The translations under genes and the position numbers were made by a program. From positions 21,378 to 85,377 of the forward strand of contig CAXBTE010000056.1 of assembly GCA_963978545.1 (NCBI GenBank): a DNA stretch of 64,000 nt. The letters run 5' to 3'. The notes under the pieces were generated by a model. It made no database searches. It was given only the letters and a program-made list of their open reading frames with translations, and was not told where the DNA came from. This document shows, one piece after another, positions 1-10,102 of this stretch. Position 1 is the first letter of the stretch. Every line of letters begins with the position of its first letter. The stretch comes from Linyphia triangularis (Eukaryota; Arthropoda; Arachnida; Araneae; Linyphiidae).

Positions 1-82
1 TTTTTCAGTTCGTAACAGAATTCAGAACAAGCCGAATAGTACAAAAGTCAATTCTTATAAGCAACTCCATGATGACGTAACA
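1..82 (-). repeat. Pao 3' LTR, partial
   Basis: Identical over 82 bases to the outer part of the right LTR. It ends in CA on the plus strand (TG at the LTR start on the minus strand). The rest lies outside the window. Confidence 0.9.
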
Positions 83-84
83 TA

Positions 85-98
85 CTCCCACCTTTTTT
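85..98 (-). other. Pao polypurine tract
   Basis: On the minus strand this is a purine run of six A followed by GGTGGGAG, two bases before the 3' LTR start, where plus-strand DNA synthesis is primed in LTR retrotransposons. Confidence 0.7.
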
Positions 99-108
99 GA
101 GTATTTAT

Positions 109-3100
109 TTACTCAAAAAACAAAGTCACATTGAGCAAGTCCAGTCTCTTCGGTGGTTTCACCTTTCTCCCATATCTTGAAATCCCGTGGATATCGTCAG
201 CCGAAGCATCAGGAATTGACTCGGCATTCACAGGACCTTGAACTGGATCATCAGTAACGTCTGGTACATCAGAAGGGGTAGTGACCGCCACAGGAATATC
301 TTCAGACTGTACCTCTAAGGGAAATACTCGTTGGATAGGACGAATTATTATTGAGTTACCACATTTGAGTCGTAAAGAACGAATTTTCCCATCTCTACCT
401 GGGATCAATTCCAATACCTTGGCTAGAGGCCAATATAAACCCTTCTTGTTAGGATTCTCAATGAGCACAACTTCTCCAACAGTCAAGAAACGAGATGATG
501 GTTTTTGACTTTTTTCTACTAACAAACCTAAATACTCTTTTCGGAACCTGCTCCTTAAATCCTTAAGAAGTTTAGACCGAAACTTCACTCGTTTTTGAAA
601 CTTGGCAAAATCACTTAAATCTAAGTCAGTGACATCAAGAGAAGAATTACTCATCAAAAACATTGCTGGCGTAATTGCCACAAGATCCTCGGAATCCTCT
701 GAAATGTAAGTTAATGGGCGAGAGTTTATGATAGACTCACAGTCACATAAAACAGTTAGAAGCTCTTCATACGACAAAATCGCGTTTCCTAAAGTACGCT
801 TTAAGAGATCTTTAACCACTCTTATAAGTCTCTCCCACCATCCCCCCCACCATGCAGCGGTGGGTGGGATGAACTTCCACTTTATTTGTTGAATTTCTGT
901 CTCCCGCTCTATACTCTCCCAATCAAGATTTTTGAATTCAGCTACAGCACCCCTAAAGTTAGTACCATTGTCTGAATACACTATCTTAGGTCTTCCTCTG
1001 CGTGCGATAAAGCGTCGAAATGAAAGCAGAAAGTTCTCTGTTGACAACGAAGTTATGAGCTCCAAGTGCACTGCTCTGAAGACTGCACAGGTATAGAGAA
1101 CAATCCAGACTTTTTCACCATTCTGGAGGAAGAGAGGGCCGGCCAGATCAACACCTAACACCTCGAAAACATTAGTATCCCTAACTCGGTCAGGAGGCAG
1201 AGCTACTGGTTCAGTAACAGCTGGTTTTGCACTGTACCTTCGACACCTCACACACTTCCTAACGATATTTCGGACAGTTTTTCTAGCTTTTAGAATCCAA
1301 TATTTCTCTCTGATAATTGAGAGAAGTATTTGAGTACCAGCATGACAATTTGTATGGTGTAAGTATTGGATCAACCTCACAGTCAAGGTATAGTTTTCTG
1401 GAAGGAGGATAGGTGACAAAAAAGAATGGTCATCTTTACGCTCAGTTATTCTGGTCTTAACATGCAGCAATCCCTCATCATCCTTAAATACGTTAATTAT
1501 TGGTGCACAATTTGGATCAGGGAAGAATTTTGATTGTTCCGAGCGAATAAGAACCTTTTCGACTCTTTCAATTTCAGTACACGAGAGTTTTCCCGTCGCT
1601 CTATTTTCAGGAGTTTTACGACAGTTATCAAGAAATCTCTTGATCCATGCAGTCAACCTGATAATAGAGTGGTAATTCGAAAACTTATTTGAATACCATT
1701 CCTCATTGTTTACATTAATGTGACACAATTTAACTTTCCTCCTTTCAGAATCGACCTCTTTCACTGCACAATTGATCTCAGTTGTAGGCCAATTTTTAGA
1801 ATCCTCAATCAGCCATGCTGGGCCTTCACACCATTTTGAATCCAACAGATATCTGGGTGAACAGCCACGAGAAAGAACATCTGCTGGATTCAAGTGATCT
1901 GAAACGTGTCTCCAGTTTTCAGAAGGAGTAATTTCTCCTATTTCTCTTACTCTATTTGCCACAAAAATTGACCATTCCCCATAATGTTTTATCCAGTATA
2001 AAGCTACCATAGAATCCGTCCAAAAGGTAGTGGTCAAATCAGGCAGGTCCAATGCCTTCTGAATGGATTTGGCCAATCTGGCACCCACGCAACAAGCCAA
2101 GAGTTCTAACCTAGGTATTGATACAGTTTTGGATGGAGCAACCCTAGCCTTTGCTCTAATTAGATGTAATTTAATTCTGAAAGGTGTTTTTGATCTTAAG
2201 AAAACGCAAGCCGCGAAAGCAGTTTTGGAAGCATCTACGAAAACGTGCATGTCTGATGAGGAATTAGCCTCACAATATCTGGGGATTTCTAAGCCCTCTA
2301 ACAAGGAAATATCAGTGAACCATTTATTAAATTTGTTATATAAATCTGGAGGTAAGGGATCATCCCATGATAATTTTAGTTTCCATGTTTCTTGCAACCA
2401 AACTTTAGGCTGCAATGTAGCTGCTGTTAATATGCCAATAGGATCAAAGATTCTCTGAATGGCAGATAACATCGACCGTTTAGTCAATTGTTCAGTTTTT
2501 CCTAACTGTTCCTTATCGATGAAACACCTAAGAGTATCCCTGTCTAAATTCCATACAACTCCTAATACATTTGTATCACCTTCAGATTTAGTTACTCCCT
2601 CCCCTTTAACGTTGCTTTCCCATGCTCTGAGGTTAAAACACCCCACTTTCATAATTTCCTCAGACTTGGAAATAAATGGATGTATTTCCTGGGCGTGGAA
2701 TACACCGGTAACACAATTGTCTACGTAGAAGGAATGACGCAGTTTATTAACCAAATCTCGATATTGTGGGGGACTATGCTCTAACAAATGCTTTATTGAG
2801 GCTGCTAATAGAAATGGGCTTGAGCAGACACCGAACACCACGCGACAATGACGATAAATTATTTCTTCACTTTCATGGGGATAGAAAAACCTTAAAAAGT
2901 CCTTATGTTTGGGGGTTATACTTAATTGCAGAAAAGCTTTCTCAATATCTCCTGATATGCCAATAGGGTACACACGAAATCTATCTAAGATATCCGGTAT
3001 CAGTTCAATTAAATTTGGACCTCTATGAAGGCAATCATTAAGAGAAGGTTTACTTCTTTCCCTGGCAGCTGCATCAAATACGGGGCGGATCTTAGTAGTT

Positions 3101-5406
3101 TTAGAAGGTGTATACACTGGTCTATGGGGCATATAATAACCATCATTTTTAATTTCATTATCTGGGACCTTTTCAATGATTTTTAACCTCTCCCATTCTT
3201 TAAATACAGCAACATAGGATTCAAGACAGTCCTTATCAATTATACCTTGACACATTCGTTTGTGTCTTTTCAATGTTAAACTTTTATTACTTGGTAATTT
3301 GCTTTCAGTTTTAAATGGCAAGGACAATTCATATCTACCATCTGGAAGCACATTTAAATTATTCTCAAATTGCTCAATTGCTTTTGCATAACGCATGTTT
3401 CCTTTTAAATTCTCCACTGGATCTCGAATACCTATTGTTTCCAGATCCCACAATTCTTTGATATTAAAAGTGGACAATTGTGTGGATAACATACTTACCA
3501 CTGGTTTTGACAATTGTCTTTCACTTATAGCAGGCACTGACATTACAACATGTTCCCTAAAATTTTCTTTAATTTTACCCATTAAAGTATATCCTAACTT
3601 GGTTTCAACAGCCGTTAAACCACATTCGAGTGTAATGCTCATACCCGTTAAGATTAACCCAATAGAATCGGCTCCCATTAGTAAATCGATTTCATAATGT
3701 GACGAATAAATATCAGGTACATCAATATATTTTTCTTTTAGTTCTGATAGTACCAATATATTCCTAACCTTAGGTAGACACCCACAAATTTTATTCTCTG
3801 AAAGAACTGGAATTTTACAAGAAAAGTCACTCTTTAAACTACTTATTTCAAAATTATAGAGGGAATGTTGCTTGGGACCCGTCTGCTTCCCCCCAAACAA
3901 ACCGTGTAACATGATTTGTTTTGCTACAGGTGTCAAGTTCAATTTTTCGATTGCCCGTTGAGTAATGTAAGAATTTTCACTACCGCTGTCCAGAAGGCAG
4001 CGCAAAACCAGCTCTTTATTTTTATGACTAATTTTAATCATAATTGTTTGTAAATATATATTGGATACTTCTGACTGATTAGAAAGCGTATTGCCTATAA
4101 CTGTGATACTAGGATCAGATTCTACTTTAATGTCTTCAACTTTAATGTCCTCTTTTTTGGGACACATTAAACTTTGATGGGATTTGTCATCGCAAAAACC
4201 GCATTTAATGAATTTATTTCGACAAAATCGTGCCGAATGGTTCAATTTAAAACATTTAAAACAAGCTTTATTTTTTATAAGAATACTCTTCTTATCCTTT
4301 AAAGACATTTTCTGCGCCAAAAAACAGTCAGAACTAAAGTGATTTTGTTTTGAACAAAATATACATTTAAATTTGGCTGGCCCCTCTTCCTTACCTGCAT
4401 TAATCAAGACTGCATTTGTGGGCAAAGATGGCTCCTCATCCCTGCGGTTTGGTAAATTCTTCTGTGGCACTCCAAGTCCCGAGCGAGCAAGTATGATCAT
4501 CTCCTCACTTTGCACCTCCGAGCGAAGGAAGGACATTAATCTTTCCAAAGAACGCACGCTTGCGTCAGCTGTTCCACTGGATGCCTCATCAATGGATCGA
4601 CTCCTTTCCCAGGCACGCAGTACCTGTTCCGGAAGGCAGGACTCCACCAGGGGTTCCAGAAAATCGGCAAACTTTTCTTTCGTGCGCCCCAAACTTTCCA
4701 AAGCAAGTAGCTTACTCTCAAGTAAGTCATACAGTTCAGATAGGTCGACTTTTCCTTTGCCGGATGCGTTTTTCATAACCAGGCTTAGAAGGTCCCGTAC
4801 ATAAATTTGAACGAGTAATTCATCACGACCGAATCTATCCTTCAGTTGAACGATAACTTTTGAATAGTTTTCTCTCGTGGGCGGGTAGCTTTCTACCAGC
4901 CTCGCCGCTTTAGATTTTGGCACTACACTTTGTAACAAATACTGGAATTTATCTTCATCCGGAATATTGTCATCGCTATGAATTTTGCTAAATTGCGACC
5001 AAAAGGCTAGAAAATCCTTCGGCTCACCTGTAAATCTTTTCAACTCCAAACGGGGTAACTTAAATTTACGTTTTTCTTCCATCGCGTTAGCACTTTTCGA
5101 TGCGTCAATATTCATGTTAATTTTTAATTCCAGCTGTGTCGAGACCGCACAAAATCTGTCCCTGTAGGTTTCCGCTTTTGCAAAATCTTCATCGTAATTC
5201 GTCGCCAAATCTTCATCATTCAAGAGAGCTTGTGCAATGTTCTCCTGTACGGCTTCCAGGCGAGAAAATTTATCCAATAATTGTTTTTGCAAAAGACATA
5301 GTTGGTTTACCGTAGTTTCATCATTTCGTAAAACCTCTTCAACATTATTGGCACACACCGTGAATGATTGTCTCAACGCTTTGCGTTTCGTGTTTTCTCC
5401 TTCCAT
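109..5406 (-). CDS. Pao Gag-Pol polyprotein (about 1765 aa)
   Basis: Single open frame encoding all activities for retrotransposition. In order: an N-terminal Gag domain of DUF1759 type (KLPRLELKRFTG near residue 120); three CCHC/CCCH knuckles (CIFCSKQNHFSSDC about 345, CFKCFKLNHSARFC about 385, CGFCDDKSHQSLMC about 405); an aspartic protease (LLDSGSENSYI about 472); reverse transcriptase whose catalytic box reads FYVDNCVTG instead of YVDD (about 895); RNase H-like region; integrase zinc finger (HHTNCHAG to CVRCRRY about 1350-1380); integrase core D-D-E (VLGVDLAGP, YSDNGTNF, WWERLIRVVK, about 1417-1530); and a C-terminal DUF5641-like domain. The start is the ATG at 5406; an in-frame TTG lies just upstream. 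Length and domain order are normal for Pao. No stop or frameshift was seen, so it may be functional. Confidence 0.93.
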   Translation of the reverse strand: MEGENTKRKALRQSFTVCANNVEEVLRNDETTVNQLCLLQKQLLDKFSRLEAVQENIAQALLNDEDLATNYDEDFAKAETYRDRFCAVSTQLELKINMNIDASKSANAMEEKRKFKLPRLELKRFTGEPKDFLAFWSQFSKIHSDDNIPDEDKFQYLLQSVVPKSKAARLVESYPPTRENYSKVIVQLKDRFGRDELLVQIYVRDLLSLVMKNASGKGKVDLSELYDLLESKLLALESLGRTKEKFADFLEPLVESCLPEQVLRAWERSRSIDEASSGTADASVRSLERLMSFLRSEVQSEEMIILARSGLGVPQKNLPNRRDEEPSLPTNAVLINAGKEEGPAKFKCIFCSKQNHFSSDCFLAQKMSLKDKKSILIKNKACFKCFKLNHSARFCRNKFIKCGFCDDKSHQSLMCPKKEDIKVEDIKVESDPSITVIGNTLSNQSEVSNIYLQTIMIKISHKNKELVLRCLLDSGSENSYITQRAIEKLNLTPVAKQIMLHGLFGGKQTGPKQHSLYNFEISSLKSDFSCKIPVLSENKICGCLPKVRNILVLSELKEKYIDVPDIYSSHYEIDLLMGADSIGLILTGMSITLECGLTAVETKLGYTLMGKIKENFREHVVMSVPAISERQLSKPVVSMLSTQLSTFNIKELWDLETIGIRDPVENLKGNMRYAKAIEQFENNLNVLPDGRYELSLPFKTESKLPSNKSLTLKRHKRMCQGIIDKDCLESYVAVFKEWERLKIIEKVPDNEIKNDGYYMPHRPVYTPSKTTKIRPVFDAAARERSKPSLNDCLHRGPNLIELIPDILDRFRVYPIGISGDIEKAFLQLSITPKHKDFLRFFYPHESEEIIYRHCRVVFGVCSSPFLLAASIKHLLEHSPPQYRDLVNKLRHSFYVDNCVTGVFHAQEIHPFISKSEEIMKVGCFNLRAWESNVKGEGVTKSEGDTNVLGVVWNLDRDTLRCFIDKEQLGKTEQLTKRSMLSAIQRIFDPIGILTAATLQPKVWLQETWKLKLSWDDPLPPDLYNKFNKWFTDISLLEGLEIPRYCEANSSSDMHVFVDASKTAFAACVFLRSKTPFRIKLHLIRAKARVAPSKTVSIPRLELLACCVGARLAKSIQKALDLPDLTTTFWTDSMVALYWIKHYGEWSIFVANRVREIGEITPSENWRHVSDHLNPADVLSRGCSPRYLLDSKWCEGPAWLIEDSKNWPTTEINCAVKEVDSERRKVKLCHINVNNEEWYSNKFSNYHSIIRLTAWIKRFLDNCRKTPENRATGKLSCTEIERVEKVLIRSEQSKFFPDPNCAPIINVFKDDEGLLHVKTRITERKDDHSFLSPILLPENYTLTVRLIQYLHHTNCHAGTQILLSIIREKYWILKARKTVRNIVRKCVRCRRYSAKPAVTEPVALPPDRVRDTNVFEVLGVDLAGPLFLQNGEKVWIVLYTCAVFRAVHLELITSLSTENFLLSFRRFIARRGRPKIVYSDNGTNFRGAVAEFKNLDWESIERETEIQQIKWKFIPPTAAWWGGWWERLIRVVKDLLKRTLGNAILSYEELLTVLCDCESIINSRPLTYISEDSEDLVAITPAMFLMSNSSLDVTDLDLSDFAKFQKRVKFRSKLLKDLRSRFRKEYLGLLVEKSQKPSSRFLTVGEVVLIENPNKKGLYWPLAKVLELIPGRDGKIRSLRLKCGNSIIIRPIQRVFPLEVQSEDIPVAVTTPSDVPDVTDDPVQGPVNAESIPDASADDIHGISRYGRKVKPPKRLDLLNVTLFFE

Positions 5407-5437
5407 AGTCAATCTTTAAATCGTTTTAAAGTCAAAA

Positions 5438-5450
5438 GTCGCGGACGCCA
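5438..5450 (-). other. Pao candidate primer-binding site
   Basis: Minus-strand TGGCGTCCGCGAC begins with TGG, the complement of a tRNA CCA end, and lies 10 bases inside the 5' LTR. The tRNA species is not assigned. Confidence 0.55.
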
Positions 5451-5460
5451 CAAAAATATA

Positions 5461-5726
5461 TGTAGGATCTCACTTGGATCCTTTTTCAGGTTCAAATTAT
5501 GGAAGGTAACAAACGCCAGCACACTTAAGAAACGAGAGCAAAACCCTTCACGTCTTTCTTTAATTACAAAAAGTTTAGAACTGGAACAAGAACATATATA
5601 AAATAACCGTTTTTACATTCTAAAAAAAAGATTATCGTCTGCACTTTTTCAGTTCGTAACAGAATTCAGAACAAGCCGAATAGTACAAAAGTCAATTCTT
5701 ATAAGCAACTCCATGATGACGTAACA
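5461..5726 (-). repeat. Pao 5' LTR (266 bp)
   Basis: TG...CA-bounded on both strands, next to the primer-binding site. The distal 82 bases are repeated at 1-82. Confidence 0.85.
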
Positions 5727-6012
5727 GTAAGAAAAGGTTCAAATGTATAGTTTTAAACTGCCAAAACTTGAAATCCTTAAAAATCATGGTCAGTATTTAT
5801 AACATTTCTGATTTTAGGGTCATGCATAACATATTTAAAGAAAAAGTTGGAATATTTTACTTACCTTTAGAGAAAATGACTGTTGCGTTGGCGCAACAAA
5901 GGCGTAAAACCAAGTTAAAATCAACGGTTTTCAAGAATTTCGTATTTCGTTAATGTTGAATACTCAACGACTGTATAAACCGTAGGCTATATTGTCAAGC
6001 TTTTTTTCAAAA

Positions 6013-7000
6013 TTATAAACTTTTGGTACTATGTAAGAACATACATTTATTTAATATGTCTTGTTTTGTATGAAAACATTGACTACATTCTTGGTGTAAA
6101 GCCACTTCACAACCATTACAGCGATATATAGTTTGACTGTGACAATGTTTACTGTGAAGTCTTTTATTGTCAAATGATCGTATAAGAAAATGTCCTTTTT
6201 GATTTTGTACTGCCAAAGAGTTAGTTTGCTTGGTCTACCAGCAGATGATCTAACAAAAACCATCATGTGATGCAAGGGTCCAAACTTTATAACCGAATCT
6301 TACAGGTTTTCCTTTTAGGAACATTTTTGCAGAATGTTTTTCTCGATAAGGAATCATTTGTTCATCTATACTTAGGTCATGTGCAAATATTCCAAACTAT
6401 TTAAATTTCTTATTCAACAAATTTATTAAGTCTTCACTTTGTACAATTTGTCATTTTTGTTAATATTGCTGTTATCTGCAAATTTTGTTTTATATTCATG
6501 TACTGAATACATGACATTGACTCCCTAACAAGCGGCACTGTTACATCTTTATCTTATGACCAATACATTTCTTCTTGTGGCAATGTATGGTTTCCAGTAA
6601 GAAGAAGCAAACCAATAAACATTTTTAGGTATGTCTCAGAAGCAAAAAAGTCAGAATGTTTATTTTGTTGAGCATATATATTAGTTTGATTAATAAGCAA
6701 TGCATAAATTTCAGAGCCAAAAAACTTATCGAAATTTCCTCACAACTTAAATTTTCTAACTCACTTTTCAGTTTTTAAACTTTTGATGTTTCTATTTTTT
6801 TTGGTTTTGATGCATAAATAGCATCTATTTTCTTCCATTTCAAAGGCTCAATTTTTTCCCTCTTTGTCTTTGTACTATCCATATTTTTTTAGTCCGTATT
6901 TTTCCTATTTGAATGTAATTCAACCTCACTAGAAATGTCATTTGGCAAAACATTTGAGTCACTTATTAATGTATCGTCCCATTCTTCATTGCATACATGT
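6013..7000 (-). pseudogene. Decayed piggyBac transposase
   Basis: Read on the minus strand across several frames, this stretch gives consecutive piggyBac (DDE_Tnp_1_7) landmarks: an acidic N-terminal part with LPNDISSEVE (about 6920-6970); TNIYAQQ and LLLLTGNHTLPQEEMYWS (about 6560-6700); VPLVRESMS; DNSNINKNDKLYKV (about 6420-6480); LSIDEQMIPYREKHS with the first catalytic Asp (about 6340-6390); KPVRFGYKVW; then a C-terminal Cys/His zinc-binding tail (HCHSQTIYRCNGC ... CSQCFHTK, 6013-6200). The core between FGYKVW and the tail, which would carry the other two catalytic Asp residues, is missing. At least two frameshifts and several stops are present. No TTAA-flanked terminal repeats were found. 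It is dead, and shorter than the usual 550-600 codons. Confidence 0.8.
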
Positions 7001-7459
7001 GATTAGTCAAGCAAAAAATTAGCTGAAATATTTTTCGTCATTTTACAGCATAATACACAAAAACATATATTAGCACACAAAATTCATCAGCCGCATTGGA
7101 ACAAACAGCTTCATTTTGAGTGTAAGATTCGAATGTGGTAGGATAGTTTGAGACTTAGGATTTTTTTTTTCAGGCAAACATTTCTCTGTAATTTGGCAAC
7201 TTTTGCAGTTCTTTCTTTCAGTTTCCTTTGGCACTAACTTTTTCTTTGAAAACAAATGCTTGTCACTAACATTTCTGTTAATAAGTACTAAGGGAGGGAG
7301 ATTCTACAAGACCATAATACAGTACCCAAGCAAAAAATTTCAAATTTCCACAGTTGAAAAAGCCAATTTTAAACAATTATATAAAAAAATGCTTTAACTT
7401 TTTAACAATTATTAATGGCTCTAGATAAAATATAATTTTTTTTTTATATATGATAAAAT
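7001..7459. other. No recognisable feature
   Basis: AT-rich sequence between the piggyBac relic and the diverged repeats; probably intronic to ERCC1. Nothing supported. Confidence 0.5.
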
Positions 7460-8900
7460 ACCGATTAGATTGGTAATCTGGAGAAAAATTGGCCATTACA
7501 TCGGAGGTTTGAGGAAATCTGAACGCACATAAGATCCATGGCTATCTGATTTGCTAGCAAGTTCAATAAGATTGTAATGTAGATTTGTATCGATCTCAAG
7601 AATAATCGAAATTTTAATAAGAAAAGAGCGGAAATCCGAATTTCAGACAAAATTTATCATCATGCAACAACGTAATTCTCAGCGATAGCGTCCGCCATAA
7701 TCACGGGAAAACGGCCATTTCATCACCGTAAGGTTCAGCAAAATGTCCATCGCATATCAACGTAAATAATGCACATAGAAGCTATGATATTAAAGAAAAA
7801 ATCTGAGGAAAAGTATTCATTCCATCGGTGGTTTGGCGGAGTTTAAACGTGTGCAGATTTCGTGTTTGTCAGGAAATTCCATCGATCTTCGGCATGTTCG
7901 AAATTTCGGTCAAAAATCTTCGAATAGAACCATGTTTAAAGAGAACATTTCTGAGGGAAGGAGAAACTACTTTCGATCCGCGAGATCAATGGGAAAATTG
8001 TGGAAAAACGCCGATATAAGAAGACTTTTTCCGATACTGAAGAGGAGTGAAAATTTCTGAATTCAACCGGATATTCCAACATTAATACGAATTTCAAGCA
8101 TAATCCACGATTTTCCCGAGATGCAAAAAATTCAAGTATATTTCCCAACTACTGGACACCCTGTAATAATAGTTAAATACAGAAAAAGTCCGATTATCTG
8201 GCATTCAAGATTCAATCCACTAGAATTTTTTAAAAATCAAATTGGTAAGAATACCTTTTTCGCAAAAAAAAAAAAAAAAAAAAAAAACCACGGTGATAAA
8301 TTGCCAAATTTTATAAATTTTTTAATTTAGTTTGAGACTTTGAATTTGAATAGGATTTTTATTAGAAACATTTTAAGGGAATGAAGGACGAAAGCAGACT
8401 TTTCAATACGATTTCCGAAAAAAAATTGAATACATCTATTTTCAGAATTGACACAAGTTTTTCAGTGGATGATGGATAATTTTGATGCAATTCGCGGATT
8501 TCCGCAAATTCGCGGATGAATCACATGTATGAAGACCACGTGACAAAGGCAACAGCATCGAAAACCGGTTTAACTATTCTTTAACCAAGTTAGTTCAGAC
8601 TAAAACAAGTCATGAACTACAGAGGGAAACGAGCGCACTGGGCATTCTTTTTGTGAAAAAAGGAAGTCGATCGAATGGCCTTGACATGTCACTTGAAATA
8701 AATAAAACATTTTAGGGAATGAAGGAAAAGGCTGACTTTTCAAAACGATTTCTGAATATTTTTTAAAATATATCTAATCTAATTCCAAAATTTTAGCGGA
8801 TAACGGGATTTTCAGCCGATGATGAATTCGCGGATTTCCGCTAATTCACGTAAAAAAATTCGCGGATTTCCGCTAATTCGCGGAAGAATCACATGTATGT
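7460..8900. repeat. Old diverged repeats, spacing about 325-340 bp
   Basis: Two pairs are visible. The block near 7493 (CATTACATCGGAGGTTTG) resembles the block near 7818 (CATTCCATCGGTGGTTTG). The block 8367-8530 resembles 8708-8900: both contain ATTTTAGGGAATGAAGG-like sequence, then CGCGGATTTCCG, and end near AATCACATGTATG. An A-run of over 20 lies near 8265-8286. No coding capacity is supported. Consistent with a decayed satellite or a duplicated element. Confidence 0.45.
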
Positions 8901-9153
8901 CATTGTCAGTAATTTTGCCAACTTCTCGTGTATTAACAACAATGTCCGTTTCATTGTCATCTAAATCATCAGTATCTGAATCAATGGTGTAAGAAGTATC
9001 CAGAGCTTCACTAAGCATAAGGTAGAGCTTTCGAGATATTTCAAATCCAAATGAAGCAGTTGTAATCACACGCGGGTGAGAAAAAAAGTTAAGGAAATGT
9101 TGACCCTCTTTTCCACAGACGATGCGCGAGCGCAACACTAGTATTTCCAACAT
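8812..9153 (-). other. Open frame of 113 codons, unassigned
   Basis: Ends inside the CGCGGATTTCCG repeat. The middle is acidic (SDTDDLDDNETD). Acidic N-termini are common in piggyBac transposases and a piggyBac relic lies downstream on the same strand, so this could be a detached N-terminus, but no diagnostic motif supports that. It has no ERCC1 similarity. It may be chance. Confidence 0.2.
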
Positions 9154-10025
9154 CGTAGCTCAAAGATGAATTCATAAAAAAAAAAAAAAAAATTATTTTC
9201 CTGTGATCTTCAAGTGAGCTATGGAGATATGAAATGCTGTGTCAAATAAAAATTATTTCCCTTTTTTTTTTTGGGGAATCAATTTAGCAATGTCAGTGTA
9301 GCTTAGCGGATTTTGGAAATGTTTAAGTCTTTACTACGAGAAAACAATGAGGCTTAGAATAATTTTTATTGTTTGAAATTAAAGTGTGTAACCTTACTAA
9401 TGAACATAACCCTCCAAATATTAGCTTAAAATTGATTAAATATTTAATGTAGTTATGTTTTCCATGCGTTGTGTGAATGCAACGCCAGCGCTTAATAGGC
9501 ATGAAACTAAGTAAAATCCTCTATAACAAATTTGTAAAACTTATCAATACTGTGTTTCAGTATCCAAAATGCTTAAATAGTGATGTTAATTATAATATAA
9601 AATGAAGAAATTATTAAAAATCAAAAATTGTAATAAACAGATTTGAACAAAATTGAAATACCACTAAGAATATAATACGTCTGGCCAACATCTATTTATA
9701 ATGATTTTTTTTTTTTTTTTTAAATTAATTTGTTTGAAACCTAATACAACCATCTAAGTATTCTTTTAATAAGTATATATTGATTTCACTAAACAAATTT
9801 GCAGTAACCACCACTGACTTTCATTTCTAGCTCACAAACATTAAAAAAACTCCTACAATTTAAAAAATAAAAATTTGAGAAAGTGATAATTTTTTTTTTC
9901 AATTTTAATAAAAATTATCATATTATAACATGGAAATAGAGAATTTTTTAATATATAAGGCAATTTAAAGCAACATAATAATTCTTCTCCTATACTCTAG
10001 GTTGTAATAAATGTCATCTACTAAC
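9154..10025. other. ERCC1 intron 6 sequence, no feature seen
   Basis: Very AT-rich with short homopolymer runs. No ERCC1 exon 7 was found here or anywhere to the left in the window. Confidence 0.5.
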
Positions 10026-10102
10026 CTCCATGATACCATTAAGGTACAGTCGGCCAAGATTGATATAACAGAAAGATCTTTCAAAGGAGGATTGGGCTCA
10101 GC
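10026..10102 (-). CDS. ERCC1: ERCC1 coding exon 6
   Basis: 77 bases, acceptor ttattcacag|GCTGAG, donor TGGAG|gttag. Encodes [19 protein letters not shown], matching the family block LKELAKMCILADCTLILAW. Ends in phase 2, so another coding exon must follow to the left. The 8.8-kb gap to exon 5 is filled by nested transposons. Confidence 0.93.

Larger units (their letters stand above)
1..5726 (-). mobile_element. BEL/Pao LTR retrotransposon, apparently full-length, left LTR cut by window edge
   Basis: One uninterrupted gag-pol frame lies on the minus strand between two copies of the same LTR end. Positions 1-82 match 5645-5726 base for base, so the left copy is the end of the 3' LTR and the right copy is the 5' LTR. 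Both LTR ends have the TG/CA form. The target-site duplication cannot be checked because the left LTR starts outside the window. The intact frame and identical visible LTR parts suggest a recent insertion. Since ERCC1 continues past the left edge, the element probably sits in an ERCC1 intron in the same orientation as the gene (inference). Confidence 0.9.

Noticed and set aside
4373..4804. Plus-strand open frame of 143 codons inside the Pao element
   Set aside because: Antisense shadow of the Gag region of the intact minus-strand polyprotein; no independent motif.
1..10025. ERCC1 exon 7 and the helix-hairpin-helix exons
   Set aside because: Scanned the minus strand for the expected Glu-rich YLE..K-type and GLGP.KA-type blocks and found none; they are assumed to lie left of the window.
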